Origin: Plicaturopsis crispa FD-325 SS-3
Taxonomy: Eukaryota > Basidiomycota > Agaricomycetes > Amylocorticiales > Amylocorticiaceae
Assembly: GCA_000827205.1 (NCBI GenBank)
Contig: KN832558.1
Location: 1,346,972 to 1,410,971, forward strand
Direction of reading: 5' to 3'
Length of the DNA: 64,000 nucleotides
Position 1 is the first letter of the stretch. Each line of letters starts with the position of its first letter. A program made the position numbers and the translations under genes. Positions 29,022-41,050 of the stretch are shown here, piece by piece. A model generated the notes under the pieces. It worked only from the letters and a program-made list of their open reading frames with translations. It was not told the DNA's origin and ran no database searches.

Positions 29022-29634
29022 GGAAGATCTAGCCAAAGTGTTACCGACGCTGCTCGCCGTCGACGTCGGCGACGCGAAAAGAAAGATCGGTAAAATGCTT
29101 GACTGGGATTACGTAACTGTGGTTGTGCATATGATGCGCTTCGTGGTTTGTCTCGCAAGTTCTTACTCTGAGTAGTAGCTGCTTGTTGACTTACAGACTG
29201 TGTATGTAGCGCTCGATACTATTGCTTGCCTCCGCCATCCATCGTGGATTTTCCAATGAACCCGGTGACTTGGGTGTTCCCTAAAGGATAACTCTGGTAC
29301 GACTTCAGTCAAGCACTCACTTGGCCTTCCTTTGAGGCGGTCTTGAGGTCTCTAAAACCAACCGTCCGTACGTATTTCTCTTGGACTCTAATGGACAGGA
29401 ACAGGCTTACCGCTCTGTATAGGGCTTGGGCTGCACAGCTCCTGAGCTTGGCCCCTTGCACTGCAGGCCTTTGGCGCCGCAATTGCAATCGGATGTAAAC
29501 TGGCTAAAGAACCGGTGCCGACCGGATGTAAATTGGACGGGTACCTGCTATAGGGGCCCTCACCAAAATCGCTTTATATACCTGCGTCGTGCATATAGCA
29601 CGCTATCACAGTACCAGTGCATTACCTCCACATC
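29022..29634. promoter_or_regulatory. Divergent upstream region with TATA box
   Basis: This region lies between the RRP6 start and the pseudokinase start. A TTTATATA box at 29573-29580 is 55 bases upstream of the pseudokinase ATG. An imperfect direct repeat, CGGATGTAAACTGG near 29490 and CGGATGTAAATTGG near 29523, sits just upstream of it and might be a paired regulator site. Confidence 0.55.
29573..29580 (+). promoter_or_regulatory. TATA box of the pseudokinase gene
   Basis: TTTATATA lies 55 bases upstream of the ATG at 29635, the expected spacing for a fungal core promoter with a short leader. Confidence 0.6.
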
Positions 29635-30885
29635 ATGCAAGACTCCACTAACACTAAAGAGCTCTTGGGCTCTATATCCCCTACCCGATCCGATGGGAGC
29701 GTCTCGACGATAAATGACCTCGACGACTTTGGCGACTTTGGCGGACCTCTGCAAAGGATGGCTGGACCTCGTGACATCGTAGAGATTGCCACTCCCCCGA
29801 GTCCCTCGTCGTCGGCTTCGTCGATGACCCCCGACATGTATGTGTTTCTTCTTGAATCATTCTTTCAGTAGTACTCACATGCGACGCCTAGTGATTACGA
29901 GGAACTCATTGACGAGCTTCTCAGCCAGAGGTGCTCTGACGACGAACTCCCTGAAATAGTGAGCACTAGACATCTCATGTATTGTTTCTCGCCGTTTAAT
30001 CCCTTCTTCCAGATAGTTGTCGAGGCATCCTCAGAATACAGTAACGACACGCTTATGATCAAGCCATTACACCAAAAATCCGAAGAACTGAGCATTCTCC
30101 TATATCTCAATCACGAAGATTTCCGCGAAGACCCGTGGAATCCGTCTCCTCGAATTCTAGCCACCGTAAAGAGAGGCGAAGTAGTCTTCGTGTGCATAGT
30201 GAGTATTTTAGCAATGCAGCTCATACGACATCTAACCGCGAATGTTTTACAGGAACGACTCCACGAGTACAATCGCCCGCTGTTCAGAACGATTGCCAAC
30301 TACACAGATTTCTTCAGGCAGTGCTTAGAGGTAAATCTCTCATCCCCGGTCCTCCTACTACCGGCCTCTCAACTTACAACCGAATCCAGGGCCTTACGTT
30401 CCTGCACGAATTGAAAGTGACACAGCTAGGATACCGCAATCCCTACTCCCTTATGATGGCCATCGGCACCCACACAGTCGAGGATTTCGACCGAACCTTA
30501 TACCCGGTCCGGTACTGTCAGGTCGACTACAGCCATTCATTTAGGCTCAGCCCGGGCTCGCCATCGCTCCCGCAGGATCGCCAAGCGAAAGCCTTCCGAC
30601 GCGACATACAGGATTGCGGACTCATGATGGACAGTCTGCTGGAGGACGTATGTTTACCCACTCGTCCTGTTGCCATGTATGCTCATGGTATGCCATTCGT
30701 CTACGCAGGTTCACATCATAGCGCCTAAATTCAAGTCGCTCATGAAGGCAATGGCTAGTGGCGAGTTCAGCGCGGATGCCTCGCGCAAGCTGTTCGAGGC
30801 ACTCTGTAACTCGGTCGAAAGCTCTGTGTACGCGACGCCTATCAACACGCCGGCTGTTCAGGCCCTCATCGGGCTGCTGCAATAG
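29635..30885 (+). CDS. Degenerate protein kinase-like protein (probable pseudokinase)
   Basis: The start MQDSTNTKELLGSIS is at 29635. Short introns separate exons giving an acidic linker (EELIDELLSQRCSDDELPE) and a kinase-like small lobe. A recognisable kinase helix follows (YNRPLFRTIANYTDFFRQCL, then EGLTFLHELKV). After FLHE, where active kinases have HRD-x4-N, this protein reads KVTQLGYRNPYSLMM, so the catalytic Asp is missing. Where DFG is expected it reads VRYCQVDYSHSFRL, that is DYS. The C-terminal helices end at ALIGLLQ. This architecture resembles a family of kinase-like proteins expanded in Agaricomycetes. I infer it is catalytically dead. Its partner is unknown. Confidence 0.7.
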
Positions 30886-31191
30886 CGGCCATGCATACGG
30901 ACTATATGGACTACTTATAATGGACATGATATTCTATGTAACCTCTGTACTACTACTAATGGTCCACACGAATGTCACGATAATCAAACATGACAATCTG
31001 CTGTCCAGTTATCTGTCCCACGCCGTCATGAGTCGGATGAATAGCATATACCAGGGTCCCTCGCCCAGCGGCCAAGTCCGTGTTGTATAACATTCGATGA
31101 TGATAGTTTCCCGCACACGTCACCAGTGAGCCTGCCAGTGGCTCCTGGACTTCCATAAGCGTCCCCTTGGAATAGCGAAGGAGGTCGTTTA

Positions 31192-32961
31192 CTATACTGC
31201 AGTTGCCCCTGCGGTCAAGTCTGACGCGCGGTGTGCTCCGGATGTTCGTCCCCGTATGTCGAAAATCGCGCCTCCTTACCTGCGGGCAATAACAGCCTAG
31301 CGCTGGCATACACCGGAACGTATGGCACGGCGTCACTACCCGCGTAGTGCCCATCAAAGCGGGGACCTGTGCGTAGTTCGTGCGGCGACTGAGATGCGGA
31401 GTGACGCTGCGACTGCGGCTGCGGAGGGACAGGGTACAAGGGATTGTCGGCGAATGGATTGCTTCCCGCGTGTATGGACACGGGGGCCAAGAGTGGAGGC
31501 AGGCTGTGGTATGCGGTGTGGCGGTATGGTGCTGAACCTGATGAGTGCGGCGGTAATTGGCGGCGGTCGGCGTGTAGCGCTGGTGCCGGAAAAGATGCAG
31601 AGGACGCCGAGGCGACGAGAACTGCAGGGTCAATCACCATAACGGGCCCACGTACATCAGACCACGACGGCAGTAGATTTCCGCTGCTGCCACCGCCTGC
31701 TAGGCGGCCGTCGTCGAGTGTCGAGCCCATAGCGTGGGGCGGAGGCAAAGTATAGGAATCCACACGCACGCGCCGCCGCTTTGCCTCTCGCTGTCGGTCG
31801 TTGTAGGTCGTGGTCCAGTCATCGCCGCCGCCTTTGTGATTGTTATAGCCATTTTGCGTTCGGCTCGTACTACCACTACTCATGAGATTGTCATTGTAGT
31901 CGGAGGAGGAATTACTCGAGTCAGGAATAGCTCGCTTCTGAGGGCGAGCGTCTTTTCTGATACGTATCTTGATGCCCTGGTCCGCGAGGCAACAGGACAA
32001 CGCGGTAGATTCTGTGCACGTATGCATATACCACTTAGTCAGCTCATAGATACAACAGCTAGGGATAAAGGAAACTCGGAGCAGACATTGTTTTCAAAAC
32101 GCACCTTCCATGCCGGGATATCTCTTTGCGGGATATACAGAGAACGGCGCAGTGTATACACTATCATGGTTCCGCACACTCTCCCTATAAATCAATGGAT
32201 ATTCGAGGGTTAGCAAAGAAGCACAGCTAGGGCCGTTTTCGAATACAATGAAAGACAACGTAGACAATGTATAGTACTGACCCGTCGAGCTCGTACAAGC
32301 ATAACTTCAGTCTGAAACTACCCTCAATCCGCACCGAAAGGTCCGGGAATACAAAGAAATCCGCATTTTCGTTGTTGTCTACGTCCTATGTGAGGATGCG
32401 TCAATAGAGTTCACTGTGACGCGAGCATAAGATGAAGACACGAACGCAAGAACGTAGCGAAAGAGAAAGCATGAAAAAAGACGCGCTCACTGTCAGATGA
32501 TAAAGACTGCTGACTAAACTCCCTGAGGTACTCGGAGTCTTCCCATCTTTGAGGTAGAGCAGCTCGGTGCTGGTCTCCGCTTTGACAAGAGAAGCGAACA
32601 TGAAATAGTATTGGCTTTGTGGGCAAGCTGAGTTGTTAGAAACCGGATAGGGCTCGTTCAGCTCGGAGCAGAATGGGTCCAATATGGTATCGAAAGAAGG
32701 TAATGAGGGTGATGGAGAGCATACGCGGGGCCGTTCTTGTGCAGAGTGTAGCTGCTGTGAATTCGCTCCGGGGTTGAGGACCTGGAGCTGGATGATGGGT
32801 GGAGGGTCAACCGGTCGGCAGTCACCTGTATTATCACTGTATGAGAATACTACAGTTGCGACCTCAAGGCTGGCGAACTTACCACTTATCGCACACACAC
32901 GCGCGTGCTTTGGCTGCTGGCGCACTATCAGTTTGTGTTCGTATTTTTGTCCTGCAGGCAT
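31192..32961 (-). CDS. Velvet-domain regulator (VosA/VelB-like)
   Basis: This nuclear fungal regulator of development and secondary metabolism has an NF-kB-like DNA-binding velvet fold. The likely start is MPAGQKYEHKLIVRQQP at 32961. The domain is spread over several exons: ARVCAISG-DCRPVDPPPIIQL across an intron, YYFMFASLV, then NADFFVFPDLSVRIEGSFRL and KLCLYELDG. PFSVYPAKRYPGMEG and CLADQGIKIRIRKDARPQKR close the domain. About 60 residues rich in Ser/Pro and Cys lie inside the domain between PPPIIQLQV and FASLV; such insertions are known from VelB. The C-terminal 250 residues are low-complexity with His/Pro/Ser runs and a KRRRVRVD nuclear signal. The last splice gives LLLPAGATAV and a stop at 31192; without it the frame ends at 31215. 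Which velvet subfamily is not certain. Confidence 0.85.
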
Positions 32962-33084
32962 GTTGGCAGAGGGAAAGACAGTGGGGCGACAATTTGTGAT
33001 GTGAACTGGAGTCGTGACGTCACCGAGGTGTGGAGTAGGAACTTGGGGCAACAGAAGACCAAGAACCTGGTCTCCGGAGGAATA

Positions 33085-33349
33085 CTGTACTATACCGACC
33101 AAGTCTTCGGGTCACGGGTCACAGCGCCTTTCGAAGTGAAGAGATTTTCAAAATGTCACGGTCACATTAGCGTACAAAGAGTACAGATTTTCTTAATGTC
33201 ACAAATTCGCTCCAAAATAGGCTCGAAATAGCAATTTTGTTTCGAGATTTTGGACAAGTCACAGCAAAATTTCGCCCCCGAAGAGATGCCCAACTCTTCG
33301 GCCGTTGTCACAGGTCACAATGGCCGAAGACTTGGTCGGTATAGTACAG
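33085..33349. mobile_element. Tc1/mariner-like MITE (265 bases)
   Basis: The ends are perfect 26-base inverted repeats (33085-33110 and 33324-33349), starting CTGTACTATACCGACCAAG. A TA dinucleotide lies immediately outside both ends (33083-33084 and 33350-33351), the duplication of Tc1/mariner elements. Imperfect GTCAC-type inverted similarity continues inside. No coding capacity. It sits just upstream of the velvet gene. Confidence 0.85.
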
Positions 33350-33396
33350 TAGTAAAACCCGGGGTGGCTTCCGACGCATATGACTCCGGGGGTGAG

Positions 33397-33618
33397 CTTA
33401 GACCTGTAACCGGTCTGTCTATGAGAAAGGCAAGCTTGTCGATAGACAGACCTGTCGATCTGGGCTTGAATTTGGCAGGAGACGACAATTTCCGCATACG
33501 GCTTAAGTTTTTCGACCTGCCCTGCAGCAGGAACCACGTGCGCATTCCACCGATAGCATTCTGCGTCGTCGATGTGAGTTTCAAGATTGCGCTCATGCAA
33601 TATGTCTCGTCCGAGTAA
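33397..33618 (+). pseudogene. Inverted fragment of the RecQ helicase 5' region
   Basis: Read on the plus strand this stretch encodes DLGLNLAGDDNFRIRLKFF. The N-terminal exon of the helicase, read on the minus strand near 40040-39980, encodes ELGLNLAGDDKYHIRLKYI. The DNA is also alignable over about 130 bases with small indels, and weaker protein similarity (FKIALMQ against FMLIFAIQ) reaches the point where the helicase exon ends. No start or downstream helicase sequence accompanies it, so it is a relic or a repeat arm, not a gene. Confidence 0.7.
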
Positions 33619-33721
33619 CCCTCTGCTTCATATTTAATCGTCCTTGGTCTCTCGTTCTGTCTAGCCAAATGGCATCTCGTTAGCCTAGTAATCTCATTTT
33701 TTTTAACTTATTCCTCGTACT

Positions 33722-36700
33722 ATGCTATCTTCACAAGATATTTTATTGAGAGACGGCGCGCCGCCGCCTCCTACGCCTCGAGCATCCACCCCACCCGCGA
33801 AGCGTAGACGGAAATCCAGAAACCTAGCCTACAATGGTCCAGGAGCATCTGGCATGCACTCTTGGGCAGCCGATCCCATCCCAAACACGCCCTTCTCCCC
33901 GCCGACAAATTCATCTGCCATCCAAGTCCCGGGCCCCAGCAGTGCCCAGCATCAGCTCCCACCACATGACCAAATGCCATGGGGAGCTGAGGCATCGTTC
34001 TCGCCCCGTTCACCTTCCGGAACACCCCAATCCACCCGCGTGAGAGACCATGCTGCGAGCCAAAGCCGGACATTCCGCGAGCGCTCGCAAACCCAGACGC
34101 CGACAGATTTCCATCGGTTCTCTGAGCGCAGTGATCGCATGGGACGTTCGGAGAGGATCGCGGCGGCGTTGGAGATACTGCGCGGCGGTAGAATCACGCC
34201 GTGCGATCTACTCGTCGAGATATTGGACGCGTCAAACGCGGACATGTCGTATTTTCGGCGCGGGCTGTTTGAGAACGACAAGTTCACGACGGTTCTTGAT
34301 GCCGCGATGGATCTTCCGGAGGGGAAAGCACTCCTGGAGAAGTGGATGAGTGTGCATTCACTTCCTGTCATCTTGGGCACCGTCGCTCGGGAAATGGACT
34401 GTGTTACAAAGGCCCTTCGACTGACGGTCAACGACGTCACGCCAGCATTTCTCGACTCGTGGAGTTTGGAATCGACGGTGGGGAAAATAGGACGCGAGAA
34501 GGCGCCCGTCACGTTGCAAATTCTGCGGAGCGCGTCGCAGACGAAGTATGCACAGGAGAATAACAAGATAAAAAAAGACCCTACCACCGTGAGTGTATAT
34601 ACGGTCTCAAAGGTAGTAATACGAGCTAACAAATTGTATTAGTTCTGCTACGAGATGCTGAGTAACATCGGAAACCATCGTTCCCAAGTCAGCATGAATG
34701 TCCAGGCCGTCCAAGGTCTTTTCGTGTGGGCGACGGGCTGCTCGCGGCAGATGATTGATGTCCTACAAAAGACCGGGTTCTGCATCTCCTACGACTCCGT
34801 CCTGAAACTCGTCAACAACCTCGCTTCATGCTCCATTGAAGAGGCTCGTGCAGTCGCGTTTGGACCGCACGCGCTCTGCTGGGACAACATCAACATATCA
34901 ACATCTATTTTTACGGAGCAGCGGGCCAACGGGCCTACCAAGGTTCGCTCGGGAACTGTCGCTGTGCTGTACAAGCTCCCGAACGCGAAGCTTTCAGATA
35001 TGCTCCTTGCCCCCATGCTCGAACGTGCCAAAAAGGCGCCGGGCCTCTCGTTTAATGCAGACATCCGTCCTACTTTTGAGCAATCCACCGCGTTCAACTT
35101 CCAGCTCCTGATACACATCATACGCATTCTAATGCAGTTTACGAGTGGCTGGGAGTCGTACGAGGGAATACCCGAGCTCGAACACATGGTGCGACGCCTG
35201 CTCCCTCTCGGGTACTGCACCGAGCAGTTTCCTGTCCGTGCCTCGACGATCGAGGAGGCGTCAGTGGAAGGGAATATTGCTGTTCCCGAAGACGTTTACA
35301 TAGCCCAACTACGGATGATTTATTCGAACCTGGGCCTCTACGGAATACCTACCGCCCCAGACCAAAGTACGAACGCTCGGATCCGAGGTGCAAAATTGCT
35401 GCGTCGCAAGGACGTCAACCCGTTTACGCGCATGGAAGTATTTCAGCAGGCGTTCGGGCTCTTTCACTTGTGCCTCAACCTAATATGGGCGCTGCTTCAC
35501 ATGCACCGTGGTTCGATCAAACAGCTCGGTAGCCTCACCTATTTTTTTGCGCTGCTCGATAAGGCTCGACTTGGATGCGAGCACCCCGACTACCACACGC
35601 TTCTCGCTGCACTCATGCAGATTCTGAACGGCCTTATTCTCAGCGCCTGGAAGGAGGAATGCGGGCATGCGTCGTTTGCCTCATTTTCCGCATCGAAGCC
35701 TACCCCCGAGCAACTTTTAGAAAAGGCGCAGAATATTCTGAACCGATTCGGAACTCCTATGAACGAACCTCAGCCGCCTTTAACGAAGCCAAAGGCTGCG
35801 GATGCGATGGACGAGGATTCAGATGAGCCGGATTCAGGTTTGGATGCAGGCGCAGATGATTTGCCCCAAGCAGAACCGGGCGTGGCTCCAGGACCACAGT
35901 CGGAAGGTCCAGTTCCCCAGGATGATAACTCCCATCGAAATCTTCGCATACTCACGCGGGACTTACTCTATGTTGCTGAGCTCATACGTGCCATTTCTGA
36001 CGGTGATATCGGACGGATCGAAGATATTCTGGGGAGCTTAGCCATGATGTTTCGTGGCGCCGGCTCGAATAACTACTGTAGCGAGATTCTCCATTTTCTT
36101 CACAACCTCAAACACGTATGGACGCCGGAGTTTGCGTGTGTCATCTTTATCTTATGCTGTATGAAACCCCTCGCTGATTTCTATTCCAGAAATATAATGC
36201 GGGATATAATGCTCGTCAACACAACAGGCCTCGCCGGTCATTTCTTGCCTATAGATCTCAATATCGAGCACATCATTGGCTTTCTGAAGGTGATAGCAGC
36301 TTCTCTGTGTCGTGTATGATCGTCTCCTTACTATCTTCTCGTGTGCCGCAATGCAGATTCTATTCCTCGCAAAGGGGATGTACGGCTCTTGGGAGCGTCT
36401 CGGCGACATCTCTGCCGCAATTAATCATATACAGAAGGTCAAGAGACAGGTAGGATCATCGCTAGGTGCAAAATACCATGGACGGACCCACACGACACCT
36501 GACACCTCCGCCTCCGTATGGAAAGTTTATAACAAGGTGCAAGAGCTTGAACTACATACTTTCACTCCCCACCGCGACGGGAACGATTCAACCAAGCCCA
36601 CCGTCGACATCCTACTAGCCGGAGAGAAGAAACTCAAGAGCTCGACTCTCAGCACAATCAACAAGAAAATACGGTCGCTTGTGTCTGGGGTTAGTGTTGA

Positions 36701-36770
36701 AGATGAAGAGGATGATATCCCCGCTATGGGTATCAATGTGGCAAGCAACGAAACTGTAATCTCTGAGTAG
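33722..36770 (+). CDS. DUF6589-domain protein, probable mobile-element protein
   Basis: The gene has three exons. The first ends at the GTGAGT donor near 34589, the second runs from 34643 to about 36291 and joins as GFLK-ILFLAKGMYGSWERL, and the third ends at 36770. It encodes about 975 residues. The first 130 are Pro/Ser-rich with an AKRRRKSRN nuclear signal. The large middle part (GFCISYDSVLKLV, CWDNINISTSIF, FNADIRPTFEQSTAFNFQLL, GSLTYFFALLDKARLGCEHP) matches what I know as DUF6589. The WDN and later DL/GH residues would suit an RNase H-like fold, but this is inference. An acidic linker near residue 680 separates a C-terminal part with NIEHIIGFLK. The family is multi-copy in Agaricomycete genomes and usually unannotated. 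The stop lies 45 bases from the helicase stop. Confidence 0.8.
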
Positions 36771-36815
36771 ATTTCATTAATTCATTAATAGAAAGACAAT
36801 TAATATGCAGTTGTT

Positions 36816-39800
36816 TTACGGAGGTGCACTCATCAACGGGAGCACAAGATGTACCCGTTTGACTCTCTTCACGGCTGGTTCCGATGTGCCATCGCCTGGC
36901 TCGGATACACTGGCATTAACAGGCGATGTGTTCTCCTTTCCATCGGGGGCCTTCCGTTTCATTCGCGGGGTTGGTCTTGGGCGAACCACAGCCGGCGTAC
37001 TGCTCTCTGCAACTGTCAAAGTGATTGGGTCAGCAGTGGGCGCTTTTCCTTTACCTTTTCTTGCTCTCGCCGCTGCCGCTGCCGCCGCTATCTCCCCACG
37101 TTTTCTCTCTCCCTTGGCCTTCTTCTCAGCCCTCTCTCTCTCCAGCGTGGCCTTCCTCTCCACGCGCTTGCTCTCCAAAGCCGCCTTCTTCTCCGCTCTA
37201 TCTCTCTCCAGCGCCGCCTTCTTTTCTGCGCGGACCCTATCCGCCTCCTCCTTCTCTACCAGTTTCCGCAGCCTTTCGCGCTCTTTGATTATCGTCTTTT
37301 CCACCTCGATGTTGTGCAGCACCAGCGCCTTCGCATCCTCCAGGCCTTGGCTATACTCGGAGATGACCGTGAAAATTGACGCGCCCCATTTAGCTTTCCA
37401 AGCTTCGGTCTCGTCCAAGGCAGATATAACATCTGGAACTGCTTGGATCGAGGTATGGGTCATCCTCGACAGCAGTTTGATGGATACGTTGTCGATGATG
37501 TATGAGGCAGGACGGACAGCGCGGAGGACATCGGAGGAATGGACTCTTGCCCGCCAGTCGACGAGAAGGTTCTCGAGTGGTGCGCGCTCGGGGACTGGTC
37601 GGTATTTTGCTGCTGGTTTACGGGTCGCCAGGAGCGACTCGCAAACTTCCGAATGCACACTACCAGTGGGTGCCGGTGCTGCTAGGAAAAAACTGCCGAG
37701 ATCGAAGCCATTCCCGGTATGTTGGTCACAGCACCATTCGTTCGTGTATTTGAGGGCTAAGAATTACTATCAGCATTCATTCATTCGATACTACTGTACC
37801 TACACGGAATACGCGCACCTGTATCACTGTGGTCACTTAGATAGGTGGCCCAGAACTGCCGAAGACAGCCTTTTGTCTGTGCATATGCCAGAGATGTACG
37901 GCCTATGCGATCCTGTTTGCTGCGATTCCCATCCTTTGGCTTTGGCATATGTGGCTTATCCGGATCCAAATCACCTTCGTCTACTTCAATTTCGACATCG
38001 TATGCCCAAGGTTCTGCCATGAGAAGGAAAAGAGCACAAGTTGTCGCGTCGCGGCCTCCGCGACCGGCGCGCTGAACAGAATCAGTGCCGTTGGTTGGTA
38101 CGCCATATTGAATGATCCTCTCGATACCAGGGATGTCGAGACCCTGAAAACGTTACGAGAACCATTAGAATGATGTCCAAGTGAGCATCGTACTAAGTTA
38201 TAACACTAACCGTCGAGGCGCCAGAAGTGGCACATAGGATCCGGCATCGTCCTGTGGGTGAAGCGAAGTCCGCAAAGAGCTTATTCAGGTACGTGGGCGA
38301 CATTCCCGAGTGATAGTGCATGACAATCCCTGAGTCGCGAAGCTCCTTTGAGAGGCGGGCGTCGAGATATGATGATACGTCACTTGATTGCGGCCTGGAG
38401 TCGTGGAAGACGACGGTCTTCTTGATCTGTCCCATCGACTCGGTATAGTTTTCCGGGACGAGGAAGTCAAGGTTCGAGAGATTACTTGCACCCCCTACCA
38501 GTGGAACCGTCGCATATGTGATGTTCGGACGGTTAGTTGACGTCCGAACAGTAAAGCATTGCTGATGCATTAGTGTCTTCTCCTTCACGATACGGAGTGT
38601 ATGGTCGGTCAAGGATGCAGAGAGGAGCTGGAAAGGGGTTCCCTTCTGTAGAAGGACGCGCAAATTACCGATTTGGCCCCATGCAGGGCGGTACGCGGGC
38701 TCGCCATGTTTTGAGATGCCCGCCGTGTAAATCGTGTGAGCTTCGTCCACATGCACGCGCTTCACAAGACTGACGAAGCGCTGATCCGAGAGAAGGTGGG
38801 CCATTCTCGGGAGGTGTCCGTCATGCATAAAAAGCTGCTCGGGTGAGATGATGAGCAAAGAGTACATCCCTTCACGAATATTCTGTGAAATGCGACGGTC
38901 GGTATTCAGCAAAGGAACAGGTGGAAGAGGCGGAATTTCATGTCTACCTTCCAGAGCGCATCATCACGAGGTGTATCCCCATTTATTGCTATTGCTCGCA
39001 CTCCGAGTCTAGCATAATCATTGACCTGTAATTATAGCCATGTGTATTGAGCTGCCGCGCCACACTGTAAGGATATGCTAGTACTCACCTGTGCTGACTG
39101 CAGGCGTTTTAACGGTGAAACAATAAACGAGATTGCCTCCGGATGTAGAAGGCATGGTATGGCAGCGATAAGTGTCTTGCCTGAGCCAGTACCGGCAATG
39201 ACAACGCTGTCCTCGTTACGAAGAGTCGGCATAGCCGCCTCGAGTTGAAATGTGCGCGGGACCAGTTTTCGATCGGTTACTGCATGGACCAGAAGGCAAG
39301 CTCTCCAACAGTCGTTCTGCTGCTGCGGAGAAAGCGTCTTGAGTAGTTCCTCGTCCGGCTCGTGCTCGAAAGGAAGCTCGGCTAGAGCTTCGAGCATCAT
39401 GTCCGTGTCCGAGAGGTCTCGGATGGCCTTCAGAGTGCGATCCAAAACCATAAGTCGGCCAGATTCCTGCATGTCCTGGGAAGCTGCAACTTCGTCATCT
39501 CCTGTGATTTCCTCTGTGCGTATTAGGAGGCCGTCCGGAAGATGAATAAAGTTTTCGGGAGCCGGGAAAAAGCCATTGGGTGGGTTAGGGATGAAGTCCC
39601 AGCATTCAAATAGTACATATGTCTCATAAGATAGGCTGCTGTCCATTATAGGATCATTCATTAGTGGTATAGAACCCACATAAATACCATGGAGAGGGAA
39701 CAAATAGCAATATGTATCTTCGAGCGCAATTTGCACGGCGCGTCGGCAGGTTCCGATCTCCGACACATAGCGCGTCGAGCAACGTCTGAAAGTTGTCAGT

Positions 39801-40324
39801 AACTTCCGGGGGCCCATTTTCTAAGGTTCAATCTTAACTGAATAGCGAATATAAGCATGAAACGAACATCCATGGCAAATTTTGCATGCCAATTCGGTGA
39901 TATGACACTTGTAGCAGCATGAACTTTGCTACCGCCCGTGCTACTTGGTGACGCGTCAAGATCACGCACGATTAAGGGTAGGCAAATATACTTAAGCCGA
40001 ATGTGGTATTTGTCGTCTCCCGCCAAATTCAAACCCAGTTCGGCCAGTCTGGATATCGACGCTTGCTCATTATCCAGAGTGGTCACCAGTCTAGGGTGAG
40101 CTTGGTAAGGAAGTGCGACTTCAGGCCCTGGTCCGGCTTTTCATCTCGTATTCTCTCCGCCTCTTCGTAGGCACCGCATGGGAACGGAGGTTCTATTGAA
40201 GTCAGAGACAGGCAAGATCTTCGAGCGTTTGTCGAGACTTGAAATGCACATCCCTCTACATGGTAGGACGCGACATGTCGGATCGCAACACGTCTAAATC
40301 CGAAGCTGGTAATGATCTCTGTAG
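36816..40324 (-). CDS. RecQ-type DNA helicase with coiled-coil tail; 5' part possibly broken
   Basis: This is an ATP-dependent superfamily 2 helicase. Conserved motifs are Walker A VIAGTGSGKTLIAAIP, Ia FIVSPLKRLQ, motif II VHVDEAHTIYTAG with the RecQ-like AYRPAWGQI, motif III LLSASLTDH, and motif VI QRAGRGGRD. A zinc-knuckle-like KGCLRQFWATYL continues across an intron as NEWCCDQHTGNG. The last 280 residues form a long charged coiled coil (repeats of AEKKAALERDR) ending VHLVLPLMSAPP. Exons join in frame; for example, an intron at 38144-38210 gives TSGAST-GLDIPGIE. The 5' end is unclear. An open exon near 40324-40110 (CGAYEEAERIRDEKPDQGL) is one base out of frame with the next exon, with no usable splice pair. 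The helicase may therefore be a decayed copy or have an undetected upstream structure. Confidence 0.75.
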
Positions 40325-41050
40325 GGCGTCAAATGAGAGATCAGCGCCGGATAGCATAGTTTTCGCATTTTTGGAGGGGCGGTTGTTGTCAAGTTGCGAG
40401 ATATAGAATTGAACGATGGAGCTTGCTGCTGGAGGTTGCAAACGCGCCACCGTCGAGGAAGGGGTGGCTGGCGGCGAGCGGTTGTTTGCGCATGTTGTGG
40501 TTGGAGGGCAACACCTTGTCCCCCGAAAATGTACCGAGTTTCGTGGTTCGTTTGATCATCCATCTGCATCAATTGTCATCCGAGTCAGCGATGTTCTGTA
40601 ACGGCGTGTATACAGTTTGCATGGCGCGTGAGAGCGGTTTCATATTGGACCATTCCACCTCGAACCCCCGAACAAGGCGAATTACAAACGGTAACGAAGC
40701 CATCATGATGTTGTGGCTCGGTCTCGGGCTGACAAACGTTTTCTACGGCAGTTTTCGCCTCGCTCTGGACCTCACATGCATCAGGCACAGCCATTTGTGT
40801 TGCAACGCACAAGCGATGCAGGGACAAAACTCAAAAATTCTGGTTCGGTCTTGCGTTCCCGCTGTACCAATAGCCGTCCCGTTCCAGTGTCCTTTGCTAA
40901 TAGTAATCTTTCTACTTGGCCTCAGTGCTCACCGTTCACTGTCTTTCACTGTCTTTACTCTTCGTGTCTACTCCGAAAGTACATCTCTTCACCGCCCCGA
41001 GGCCCTGGTAATCCGGGGTAAAGAGCTGTATACCAAGCACTCTGTTCCTC
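40325..41050. other. Intergenic between helicase and KRE6-like gene
   Basis: No gene is supported. The minus-strand frames around 40256-40572 may hold decayed N-terminal helicase sequence. The last 300 bases are the likely promoter of the KRE6-like gene. Confidence 0.4.

Noticed and set aside
30956-31191. Minus-strand open frame ending GQQIVMFDYRDIRVDH that could be a longer C-terminus of the velvet protein.
   Set aside because: No splice pair with the right phase joins it to the velvet frame, and the spliced stop at 31192 gives a simpler end.
33250-36770. Possibility of a retrotransposon with the DUF6589 gene.
   Set aside because: No reverse transcriptase, protease, integrase zinc finger or long terminal repeats are visible in the region.
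37025-37288. Plus-strand Leu/Pro/Ser-rich frames opposite the helicase tail.
   Set aside because: They are antisense to the charged coiled coil of the helicase and have no domain of their own.
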